DNA of 64,000 bases from Corallincola platygyrae. Its GTDB lineage: Bacteria > Pseudomonadota > Gammaproteobacteria > Enterobacterales > Neiellaceae. Shown here one piece after another: positions 42,280 through 50,519 of this stretch; the first letter of the stretch is position 1; the number at the start of each line of letters is the position of its first letter. The DNA lies in contig NZ_BAABLI010000006.1 in NCBI RefSeq assembly GCF_039544265.1, positions 62,001-126,000 of the forward strand. The letters are read 5' to 3'. Position numbers and translations under genes: made by a program. The notes beneath the pieces were generated by a model, which was not told the DNA's origin, did no database searches, and worked only from the letters and a program-made list of their open reading frames with translations.

Positions 42280-42906
42280 CTAGTGCTGATCGGTTGTTGA
42301 CTGTTCTATCGGTTGTTTTCCGCTGCTCAGCCTGAGCCACTGCCAAATAATCAGGTTTGCAGCGGTGGTGACGCTGATGATGTAGATGGTACTGATCCTA
42401 AAGAAGGTCTTGGGCATAAAGTACCAGGAGCTATCAGCCCGGTTGTTTTTCCACATCAGGTTATCGAATATCAGTGGATGGAATACCTCTTTCCAGAAGG
42501 TATTAAACACGGGGATCACCAGAAGGAGAGAGACAACAAATAGGGTGTTAAATTTGGCGGCTTTTCGAGTGCAATCCTTGTTGGCAAATGCGAGTAGCAA
42601 CAACAAGGCCACAGGAAACCCCCACACCATACGGTCGTAGATCCCGCGTACTTCCAACAGATGGCGTTTCTCTTTGTTTGTCCATTTTCGGCCTAGTTTC
42701 TGCCTGTCATGGCGCCAAAATTCGACCAGTTCGGTGATTCTGCTCTCCAGCCATGCTGGGCTACGTGCTTTGCATCGGCCGTGAAAATTACATGCTGTGT
42801 GGTAGCTATTTGGAGTGTAAATAACCGACGCCAGGGCTGGGTAAAAAGTCGCATAGAACAGCGCTACAGCTAATAATGCTGTTCGTCCTCGATTAAGCCA
42901 GTCCAT
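42280..42906 (-). CDS. Integral membrane protein, DUF1461-like
   Basis: This 208-residue protein has an N-terminal hydrophobic helix, a large periplasmic loop with two cysteines, and three more helices. The segment EKRHLLEVRGIYDRM, just before a helix, resembles the E-x-x-HL-x-DV pattern of DUF1461/TIGR01906 membrane proteins, so a tentative family is given. The function is unknown. It is the first gene of a probable two-gene leftward operon and diverges from the MerR gene. Confidence 0.5.
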   Translation of the reverse strand: MDWLNRGRTALLAVALFYATFYPALASVIYTPNSYHTACNFHGRCKARSPAWLESRITELVEFWRHDRQKLGRKWTNKEKRHLLEVRGIYDRMVWGFPVALLLLLAFANKDCTRKAAKFNTLFVVSLLLVIPVFNTFWKEVFHPLIFDNLMWKNNRADSSWYFMPKTFFRISTIYIISVTTAANLIIWQWLRLSSGKQPIEQSTTDQH

Positions 42907-42994
42907 CGCGTTACTTCACTCCCATACACTCGTTATCCGGTCAGTATACCGATAGATATTTTTCTGCATAGATGGATAAAAATGAACTGAGGTG

Positions 42995-43026
42995 TTGACC
43001 TTGGACCTAACTCTAGGGTTTAAGAT
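42995..43026 (+). promoter_or_regulatory. MerR-type promoter of the metal-efflux operon
   Basis: A -35 box TTGACC (42995-43000) and a -10 box TAAGAT (43021-43026) are 20 bases apart. That overlong spacing is typical of MerR-controlled promoters. The spacer holds a dyad (CTTGGACC..GGGTTTAAG). The start codon of the regulator is 42 bases further on, so the regulator probably controls its own operon. Confidence 0.75.
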
Positions 43027-43067
43027 TAAGTTATGAAAACTAGATATCTGTCGTTGAGCATTTAGCT

Positions 43068-43496
43068 ATGTACAAGATTGGTGAGTTATCCCGGCAAACC
43101 GGGTTAAGTAATGACACATTGCGCTATTACGAGAAGATGGCGTTAATCACGCCTGCGACCCGCACAGAAGCAGGCTATCGGCTTTACGATGAGTCCAGCT
43201 TATCCCGCTTGAAATTCATTCAACAGGCTAAATATGTCGGTTTTTCATTGGAGGGCATCAAAGAGCTGCTCTCTATGAGGTTGGATAAATCGCACCACTC
43301 TTGTGGTGAAGTAAAGCAGCTAACTGAAGATAAACTGGTTGAGATTGACAATAAAATTGAAGAGTTGCTACGGATAAAACAGGCCCTGCAAGTGATGAAT
43401 GATGCCTGTTGTGGCGGTGCGGTTTCAGCCGAGCATTGTTCGATCTTACAGGCGCTCGAAACCGGTGAGCCAGTTAAGCGGGAGGGCCATTTATGA
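43068..43496 (+). CDS. MerR family metal-responsive regulator (ZntR-like)
   Basis: This 142-residue MerR regulator has an N-terminal winged helix (YKIGELSRQTGLSNDTLRYYE), a dimerisation helix and a C-terminal metal site. The cysteines and histidines lie in SHHSCGE, NDACCGG and SAEHCSIL. That arrangement matches ZntR and related Zn/Cd/Pb sensors. The stop codon overlaps the start of the permease gene (ATGA), so the pair is translationally coupled. A 20-base-spacer promoter lies upstream. Confidence 0.9.
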   Translation: MYKIGELSRQTGLSNDTLRYYEKMALITPATRTEAGYRLYDESSLSRLKFIQQAKYVGFSLEGIKELLSMRLDKSHHSCGEVKQLTEDKLVEIDNKIEELLRIKQALQVMNDACCGGAVSAEHCSILQALETGEPVKREGHL

Positions 43497-44692
43497 ACCA
43501 AAGCATGAGCTTTTTCGACAACCTGCTGGATCTGTTTATCGAATCTGCGCCATGGCTATTGCTGGGCTTTATTGTCGCAGGATTAATTAAGAGCTTTATC
43601 CCGGCTGATTTTATGAGCCGACACTTGGGCGGAAAAGGTGTCTGGGCAACCATTAAAGCGGCAGTTATCGGCGCACCTTTACCATTGTGCTCATGCGGAG
43701 TCGTTCCTGCGGCACTTGGACTGCGCCGTAATGGCGCCTCCAAAAATTCCACTGTGTCGTTTCTGGTGGCTACGCCGGAAACAGGCGTAGATTCGATAGC
43801 TGTGACGTATGCCTTATTGGGGCCAGTGATGGCAGTTGTGCGGCCAATTGCTGCTATATCCAGCGGCATTCTGTCTGGCGTGCTGGTTGGTAAAGCAGAA
43901 GCTTCTGAAAAGGCCGAGCAAACTCAAACGGCTTCAAGTTGCTGCAGTAGCAAAAGTAGTGGATGTGGCGCCAAGGATGTTGTTGAAGCCTTGCCAAGCA
44001 CAAGAACAAGCACCAGCACCAGCACCCGGCTGATTTCCGGCGTGAAGTTTTCTTTTCATGACATGCTTAAAGATATTGCCTTCTGGTTGCTGATTGGCCT
44101 GGTATTCGCAGCAGCGGTCAAGACCTGGGTGCCTGCAAGCTTTTTGGCGCAGTGGGGCAGTGGTTTTCTTGCCTTTGTCGTAATGGCGTTGATAGGTGTG
44201 CCCATGTATATCTGCGCAACGGCATCAACCCCTATTGCTGCAGGCCTATTGATGGCGGGTGTCTCCCCCGGTGCTGTGTTGGTATTTATGATGGCAGGCC
44301 CAGCCACTAATCTGGGAACACTTGCAATTGTTGGTCGCGAACTCGGCCGCCGCGCACTTGTCGCTTATTTGAGTGGTGTCGTAATTGCCAGCTTCTTCTT
44401 TGGGTATCTGCTAAATGCCTTGGTTGACGCACAGGGGTGGAATATTGTCGGGGCGGCTCACGAACATATGGCATCTGAGAGCCTGCTGGCACAGATCAGT
44501 GCTTTGATACTCGGTGCAGCGATACTGCGTGTGGTATGGATTGATTTTCGCGATAGATATCTGAGGGCTTCAGCTAAGGAAAGCGGTTGTTGTGCCAGCG
44601 ATGCAGCGTCTCAGGAAAAGGCCACAGAAAAAGCTCAAGCCAAATCGGGATGTTGCGCTGGAAACCCTGATAGTAAAGGTGGTTCCTGCTGA
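43493..44692 (+). CDS. SO_0444-type Cu/Zn efflux permease
   Basis: This 399-residue permease belongs to the DUF318/ArsP-related group known as SO_0444 in Shewanella. It has about eight helices in two halves: LPLCSCGVVPAALGLRRNGAS in the first, and GVPMYICATASTPIAAGLL in the second. The linker between halves has CCSSKSSGCG. The cytoplasmic tail has GCCASD, SGCCAGN and GGSC. These paired cysteines are likely metal-handling sites. It is coupled to a ZntR-like regulator, and a terminator follows. The metal exported is inferred, not shown. Confidence 0.85.
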   Translation: MNQSMSFFDNLLDLFIESAPWLLLGFIVAGLIKSFIPADFMSRHLGGKGVWATIKAAVIGAPLPLCSCGVVPAALGLRRNGASKNSTVSFLVATPETGVDSIAVTYALLGPVMAVVRPIAAISSGILSGVLVGKAEASEKAEQTQTASSCCSSKSSGCGAKDVVEALPSTRTSTSTSTRLISGVKFSFHDMLKDIAFWLLIGLVFAAAVKTWVPASFLAQWGSGFLAFVVMALIGVPMYICATASTPIAAGLLMAGVSPGAVLVFMMAGPATNLGTLAIVGRELGRRALVAYLSGVVIASFFFGYLLNALVDAQGWNIVGAAHEHMASESLLAQISALILGAAILRVVWIDFRDRYLRASAKESGCCASDAASQEKATEKAQAKSGCCAGNPDSKGGSC

Positions 44693-44723
44693 TCTTGAAC
44701 CAAACCTGTTTAACGTTAGACGC

Positions 44724-44750
44724 AAAAAAGCACCCAGAAGGGTGCTTTTT
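44724..44750. terminator. Bidirectional terminator after the permease
   Basis: GCACCC-AGAA-GGGTGC is flanked by six As and five Ts, between the rightward permease gene and the leftward lipoprotein gene. Confidence 0.9.
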
Positions 44751-44776
44751 ACTTTGAAACGGAGGAAGGGCCGTTG

Positions 44777-47371
44777 CTAATAGAGGTTCACGACAGGGAG
44801 GTTATCTCCCGTTTCGCTCTCTTCATCACCCAGGTAATCTTCATACCAGTCTGGTTGACCAAGCACGGAATATTCGCCCTCGCCAAAACATTTCACGGTG
44901 TCATCACTAAGTAACACGCATGTTTGACTGCCGTTTCCTGAAATCGCCTTAACCGACAGTCCGGTGCCAAAATCTAAGCTGGCTAAGGCATCACCCATTT
45001 CGCTGAGGGGATCAACCAGATCGACACCAAACTCGTCTTTACCATCACCAATGTCATGGTCGGTACCATCAGCGATGTAACCACCGTCCCCCCAGCACTT
45101 TACCTGGTCATTGTTAAGAAGGGCGCAAACGATATAGAAGCCTATAGACACATCAACAGCGTATAAGCCCGTGCCTAACTCAATGGGTAAGAGATCGTCA
45201 CCCATCTCATCGTCATCATCGCCTAGGTTAAGCTCAGAGCCTTGGCCAAGCGCTCCATCAAAATTGCGCCCCCAACATTTGAGGTCGTCGTTGTCAAGAA
45301 TGGCGCAGGTTTTTCTGTAGCCCGAGAATACCTTTTTGGCAGTGCGGCCAGTACCAAGATCTACATTGGGTAGATCGTCGCCCATCTCTGAGACACCGGG
45401 GGCCAAGTCTACGTTAAGTTCATCTTTGCCATCTCCGCGATGATTGGAGTCACCCAAGCCAAGTTGACCATAACTATTACTTCCCCAACACTTTACGTGG
45501 CCGCCGGTGACAACGACGCATGCGTTTAGATAACCGACAGATAACTGCTCTGCCTTTACGCCGGTGCCTAAGTCAATGGCTGTAAGCGCATCGCCCATTT
45601 CAGCTCCACCGGCGTCGCCAATATCACCGGTTGCTTCGTGACCTAATCGACCGTTACTGTTGGAACCCCAGCATTTTACTTCCCCCTCTTCAGAGAGCGC
45701 GCAGGCATGATCATTACCTACCTCAACCTGAATTGTTGTAAAGCCAGAGCCCAAGTCAATAGCGTTCATGTTGTCGCCGAGTTCAGCTGCACTGTCACCG
45801 TAGGTCGAGCCCCATGTCGCAGTGTCGACACCAAAATTGTTTGAATAACCGACACACTTCACTACGTTACCTGGGAATAGTGCACAAGAGATATATTCGC
45901 CAACGGACACTTGCAGCGGAACTTGGCTTCCGAATTGAGCTGCGTCCAGGTTTTCGCCCATCTCTTCGTGTTCATCGCCAAGTTCTTGGTCGTTTAAGTG
46001 GAAAAATGTGTTGTTATCACCATAGCCAAAGCATTTTGTCAGGCCATCTTGAGATGTCACACATGTGCCATAGCTGCCGCCTTCCAGAGTCTTAGCTACA
46101 GGCATAATCACAAGGTCAGTTGAATCCGTTCCACCACCGACATAAGTAGTCAGGTCGTCGATGGAAACATTTATCGTCTCTCGCTCTTCAGCAAGGCTGT
46201 CATCAACAATAGTGATATTGACCGTGGTAGAGGTCGCACCTGCTGCAAACACGGCATCTGCAGTGACATAGTCATCGTCTTCAGTGGCATCGCTGCTGCT
46301 AAAGCTTAAAGGCAAAGTGAGTTCTTCACAGGTTGCTTGAGTTAGCTGGAGTTCTAATGAAGCTGTGCCCGCATCTTCGTTAACAAAATAGGTTGATTCA
46401 GCAAAGTTAACTTCGTTGATATCAAGATCCTGGCTGATGATGCCAAAGGCTGAGACAGTGGTGCCGCCACTGAGCTGAAGCAGGAAATACTCGTCACACT
46501 CATAGGTGCTGTCATCGAGAAGGTTTACGTCGATGGTTTTGGTTGTTTCACCAGCCAGAAATGTCAGTTTCCCCGCAGTTGCCTGGTAATCACTGCCGCT
46601 GGTAGCTGTCACGTTTACCGTACCGTAGGTAAATGTTTTATCGACAGCCTGTGCCTCGCGCATATTGACGGTAAAGGTGAGAACCGAATCGGCTTCAGCA
46701 AGTGTTGCATCGCTAACGGAAAGCAGGTCATTGGCATTTTCGCCATCTTCACCAGGAGCACCGTCAGTACCATCAGCTCCGTCAGAGCCATTTGACCCAT
46801 TTGAACCGTCGGCGCCATCAGAACCATCCACACCATCTTGACCCGGTGCACCGTCTGAGCCATCAGCACCATCTAATCCATGGCAAACATATTCGCTGGA
46901 GGTGACTTCGTCTTCCTCTAGCATGCTGTTTTGATTTAGGTCCAGGCCCGCTTCAACTAATAGGCCGCCATTGGCACAGTTGGAACCTGCTGGCTCCGCC
47001 GCGATGTTTAGAAGCGCGCTGGTGCCATCTTCTCCGTCTGCGCCATCTGCACCATCAGCACCGTCTTGACCGGGATCGCCATCTTGGCCATTAGTACCGT
47101 CGGTACCATCACTGCCGTCAGCACCGTGACATACGATACGAGTCTCAGTGATCTCATCGGCATCCAATACGCCGTTGCCGTTGTTGTCTAAACCGAGGTC
47201 AATACTAACACCACCGTTAGGGCAGGTGTCGCCGCCGGTTTGTAGTTCCGACGTTTCGGTGAAAACGGATCGCGTTGTGATTTCGGTTGGGCTTGAGTCG
47301 GAGCCACCGCCACATGCGGTAAGCAAACAGCTAAGTGCGCTGACGACTATCAGGGGTGATTTGATGTACAT
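44777..47371 (-). CDS. Large modular lipoprotein: DUF7151-like, collagen-like, Calx-beta, RCC1 repeats
   Basis: This 864-residue predicted lipoprotein has lipobox LLTAC. Two copies of a Cys-containing module, each running CxNGG..GLDxNxNxxLxxxE..xxVCHG (about 50-83 and 135-170, DUF7151-like), are each followed by a collagen-like Gly-Asx-Gly/Ala tract (about 84-118 and 170-210). Two Calx-beta-like domains come next (about 215-320 and 325-425). About seven RCC1-type repeats (C-A-L-x-x-x-x-x-V-K-C-W-G) fill the C-terminal half and form a probable beta-propeller. Each repeat carries an acidic G-D-x-x-x-E-M-G-D insert, likely calcium-binding. It is surface-exposed by inference; the ligand is unknown. 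Confidence 0.82.
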   Translation of the reverse strand: MYIKSPLIVVSALSCLLTACGGGSDSSPTEITTRSVFTETSELQTGGDTCPNGGVSIDLGLDNNGNGVLDADEITETRIVCHGADGSDGTDGTNGQDGDPGQDGADGADGADGEDGTSALLNIAAEPAGSNCANGGLLVEAGLDLNQNSMLEEDEVTSSEYVCHGLDGADGSDGAPGQDGVDGSDGADGSNGSNGSDGADGTDGAPGEDGENANDLLSVSDATLAEADSVLTFTVNMREAQAVDKTFTYGTVNVTATSGSDYQATAGKLTFLAGETTKTIDVNLLDDSTYECDEYFLLQLSGGTTVSAFGIISQDLDINEVNFAESTYFVNEDAGTASLELQLTQATCEELTLPLSFSSSDATEDDDYVTADAVFAAGATSTTVNITIVDDSLAEERETINVSIDDLTTYVGGGTDSTDLVIMPVAKTLEGGSYGTCVTSQDGLTKCFGYGDNNTFFHLNDQELGDEHEEMGENLDAAQFGSQVPLQVSVGEYISCALFPGNVVKCVGYSNNFGVDTATWGSTYGDSAAELGDNMNAIDLGSGFTTIQVEVGNDHACALSEEGEVKCWGSNSNGRLGHEATGDIGDAGGAEMGDALTAIDLGTGVKAEQLSVGYLNACVVVTGGHVKCWGSNSYGQLGLGDSNHRGDGKDELNVDLAPGVSEMGDDLPNVDLGTGRTAKKVFSGYRKTCAILDNDDLKCWGRNFDGALGQGSELNLGDDDDEMGDDLLPIELGTGLYAVDVSIGFYIVCALLNNDQVKCWGDGGYIADGTDHDIGDGKDEFGVDLVDPLSEMGDALASLDFGTGLSVKAISGNGSQTCVLLSDDTVKCFGEGEYSVLGQPDWYEDYLGDEESETGDNLPVVNLY

Positions 47372-47536
47372 CCACTGCTACCTGTGTAGTTCCAATTTTT
47401 AATTAGCTTGGGGCGTTGGTAACGCTACCATAATTTCCTGCTAAGCGTTAAAAATATGTTACTACAATGTAAATCTAGTGGGCAGTTTAAACGTCTATTT
47501 ATTGACTCTAATAGCGTCAAATATTCGTTGCACTGC

Positions 47537-49579
47537 TTAACACTGAAGTTCAGGTAGGTCCTTGAACAATGCCAGCGCTTTTGGATTCGCCAAAGCATCT
47601 GTGTTGGTGACTGGCTCCCCCATAACAACCTGTTTTACAGCCAGCTCAACCAGTTTGCCACTGATAGTACGAGGCAGTTCCGAGACCGCGATAATCTTGG
47701 CTGGCACGTGCCGGGGAGTCGTGTTATCGCGTATCTGTTTGCGGATCTTCTGCTCCAGAATATCGCTCAGTTTCAAGCCTTGTTTCAGTACCACAAACAA
47801 CACCACGCGCTGGTCATCCTGCCAGGGCTGGCCAATGGCCAGACTCTCTTCAACTTCATGCAGTTGTTCAACCTGGCGATAGATCTCAGCCGTTCCAATG
47901 CGGACGCCACCTGGATTTAACACCGCATCTGCACGACCATAGATAATCAGTCCGTTTCTTGGCGTGATTTCGGCGTAATCGCCATGTGCCCAGATATTAC
48001 AGAAGCGGTCGAAATAGGCGTCGTGGTACTTCTGACCATGGGGCATCTGTGAGCAATCATCTCCCCAGAAACCCACTGGCATTGAGGGGAAAGGATGGCA
48101 GCAAACCAGTTCGCCTTTTTTGCCAAATAGCGCGTGGCCATCACTATCAAACACCGCGACATCCATGCCAAGTCCAAGGCTCTGTAGTTCACCTCGATAG
48201 ACGGGTTGAGTAGGGTTGCCTAACGCAAAACAGGAGACGATATCGGTACCGCCAGAAATAGAGGAGAGACACACCGAGCTGCTGATGCTTTGATAGACAT
48301 AATCATAGCTGGTGGGGGCAAGGGGAGAGCCGGTACTCATTATCAGTTTCAGGTCTGGTAGCGCGTTCTCTTTACCCGGTTCGTAACCTGACTTTTCGAG
48401 TGCTGAAAGGTACTTGGCACTGGTGCCAAATGCGGTGATCTGTTCTTGCTCAGCAATCTGCCACAAGGTACCGGGTTGATTCAGTGGGTTGCCATCAAAC
48501 AGTATCAGGGTCGCACCACCAGCCAGTCCGGATACCAGCCAGTTCCACATCATCCAACCACAGGTAGTGAAGAAGAACAGCGTATCTTCATGGGTTAGAT
48601 CGCAATGCAGCAAGTGCTCTTTTCGGTGTTGAAGCAGCGTGCCACCAACCCCATGAACGATACATTTTGGGCTACCTGTGGTGCCAGAAGAGTAGAGCAC
48701 AAACAAGGGATCATTAAAGCTACAGGGGTGAAACTCTGGTTGTGTGACATTGTGGTCCATAAAGCTCTGGAAATAGGTCGCCAGCCCATCCTGTTCGGTT
48801 TCAGGAAGGTAAGCATCTGCTTTAATAAAGTTGGTCTGTACCAGCTTGTTTAAGCTAGGCAGCGCGTTGGCAACGGCAGAAACCTTTTCATGCATGGGGA
48901 TCACTTTGCCGCCGTATTCATAGGCATCCACAGTGAATAGCACTTTAGGTTGTGTCTGACCAAAGCGATCTAACACGCCTTTGATACCAAAATCTGGTGA
49001 GCAACTGGTCCATATTGCGCCTTGAGCCGCAGTCGCCAACATGGCAATCACAGTCTGTACCGAATTTGGCATATAGCCGGCAACGACATCGCCGGGGCCG
49101 ACACCAGCGTCAATCAAACCTTTTTGCACCTTGGCCACATGGCGGCGCAGTTCGGCGTAGGTCACTTCAGTTCGCCACCCCTGAACACCCGCATCACCAT
49201 AGGCAACAAGCGCAGGGCGGTCAGAGATCAGGTCATCACCTTCTGGTGAATAGTTTTCAAAGCCAGCAGGATAGAGCAGGTTTTCAGCGTAATTCAGCTG
49301 TGCATCGGGAAACCAGGTGGCACCGGGCATGCGTTCTGCTTCAAGCAGATAGGGACCCTGACCCATGTCGCCACGCACCTCGCAGAACAGCCAGATTGAT
49401 TGCCAGAAACGCTCTGGCTCTTCAATGCTCCAGCGATGGAGTTGGTCATAGTCCTGCAACGCCAACTGATACTGGTTGTTCACCCAGCGACGAAACTTGT
49501 CCATGGCACTGGCAGAAATTTGTTCTTTTGTCGGTTGCCAGATCGGTTTGTCGCTTTTTGCTTTGGCTATTGTGCTCAT
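47537..49579 (-). CDS. aacS: Acetoacetyl-CoA synthetase
   Basis: This 680-residue AMP-forming ligase activates acetoacetate to acetoacetyl-CoA, so the product of HMG-CoA lyase can be split by thiolase. The adenylation motifs are clear: LYSSGTTGSPKCIVHG, GWMMWNWLVSGL and the C-terminal GRADAVLNPGGVRIGTAEIY with PRTISGKLVE. It is the last gene of the liu operon, 40 bases downstream of the HMG-CoA lyase gene. A weak hairpin at 47502-47520 may end the transcript. Confidence 0.94.
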   Translation of the reverse strand: MSTIAKAKSDKPIWQPTKEQISASAMDKFRRWVNNQYQLALQDYDQLHRWSIEEPERFWQSIWLFCEVRGDMGQGPYLLEAERMPGATWFPDAQLNYAENLLYPAGFENYSPEGDDLISDRPALVAYGDAGVQGWRTEVTYAELRRHVAKVQKGLIDAGVGPGDVVAGYMPNSVQTVIAMLATAAQGAIWTSCSPDFGIKGVLDRFGQTQPKVLFTVDAYEYGGKVIPMHEKVSAVANALPSLNKLVQTNFIKADAYLPETEQDGLATYFQSFMDHNVTQPEFHPCSFNDPLFVLYSSGTTGSPKCIVHGVGGTLLQHRKEHLLHCDLTHEDTLFFFTTCGWMMWNWLVSGLAGGATLILFDGNPLNQPGTLWQIAEQEQITAFGTSAKYLSALEKSGYEPGKENALPDLKLIMSTGSPLAPTSYDYVYQSISSSVCLSSISGGTDIVSCFALGNPTQPVYRGELQSLGLGMDVAVFDSDGHALFGKKGELVCCHPFPSMPVGFWGDDCSQMPHGQKYHDAYFDRFCNIWAHGDYAEITPRNGLIIYGRADAVLNPGGVRIGTAEIYRQVEQLHEVEESLAIGQPWQDDQRVVLFVVLKQGLKLSDILEQKIRKQIRDNTTPRHVPAKIIAVSELPRTISGKLVELAVKQVVMGEPVTNTDALANPKALALFKDLPELQC

Positions 49580-49619
49580 GGTCGGTTAACGCATCCCAAA
49601 AGGGTGATGTCCCTATTAA

Positions 49620-50519
49620 TTAGATTGAGTTTTTCGCGCTAAGTGCGAGATTGACTCTGGATTGAGGCGGTTTATTTAATGCGTTAGAAATGAACTGGCC
49701 CGCTTCCACTAACAAAGGTAGTTCTACACCACTGGGCATGCCTAGTCCGTCCAGTAGGAAAATCAGCTCTTCGCTTGCAAGATTGCCTGATGCACCCGGC
49801 GCATAAGGACAACCACCCAGTCCCGCCACCGATGCATCGACAGTGCGAATGCCCATCTCGAGCGCAACACAGACATTCGCTAGGGCTTGTCCGTAAGTAT
49901 CGTGAAAATGCACCGCCACGGCATTGGCCGGGATCTCCGCCAGTACCGCCTGCAGCATACGTTTGATTTTGTTTGGCGTGCCCACGCCTATGGTGTCACC
50001 CAGGGATATCTGATAGCAGCCTGCCCGATAAAGGGAGTACGCCAGTTCTGCCACATCAGCAGGATCGGTGTCACCTTCGTAAGGGCAGGCGATAGTGGTT
50101 GAGACGTAACCACGCACAGGCAGGTCCAACGATTTCGCATGGCTGGCTAGCTCAGAGAATTGCTCGAGGCTTTGTTGTCTGTCCATGCCGATATTGTTAA
50201 GACAAAAGGTGTCGCTGGTGGCGGTAAACAGCGCAACCGCATCCGCATTGGCATCAATGGCCTGCTGCAAGCCGCGGCTGTTGGCAGCCAAAGCGGAAAA
50301 ACGTGCGGTAGTGTTTGTCGGCAGTTGGGCAAACAGCTTATCGGTATCTGCCATTTGTGGGACACGTTTCGGGTTTACAAAACTGCCCACTTCAATCTGT
50401 TTGCAGCCTGATGCCAGGAGTTTTTCAATCAGGGTTGCGCGGGTTGCCAATGGCAGTGGCGTTTCTCCCTGCAGACCGTCCCTGGGGCCCACTTCAACCA
50501 GATGCACGCGATCACTCAT
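49620..50519 (-). CDS. mvaB: Hydroxymethylglutaryl-CoA lyase
   Basis: This 299-residue HMG-CoA lyase cleaves HMG-CoA to acetoacetate and acetyl-CoA, the last step unique to leucine breakdown. EVGPRDGLQ opens the barrel, HFHDTYGQALANV carries metal ligands, and GLGGCPYAPGASGN holds the catalytic cysteine. The frame is open to 50624, but the ATG at 50519 is the natural start and overlaps the end of the carboxylase gene by 8 bases. It is also called liuE. Confidence 0.95.
   Translation of the reverse strand: MSDRVHLVEVGPRDGLQGETPLPLATRATLIEKLLASGCKQIEVGSFVNPKRVPQMADTDKLFAQLPTNTTARFSALAANSRGLQQAIDANADAVALFTATSDTFCLNNIGMDRQQSLEQFSELASHAKSLDLPVRGYVSTTIACPYEGDTDPADVAELAYSLYRAGCYQISLGDTIGVGTPNKIKRMLQAVLAEIPANAVAVHFHDTYGQALANVCVALEMGIRTVDASVAGLGGCPYAPGASGNLASEELIFLLDGLGMPSGVELPLLVEAGQFISNALNKPPQSRVNLALSAKNSI

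Noticed and set aside
46740..47130. Dense short repeats that look like a CRISPR or satellite array
   Set aside because: They are the Gly-Asp-Gly codons of the collagen-like tracts in the large lipoprotein; no spacer structure exists.
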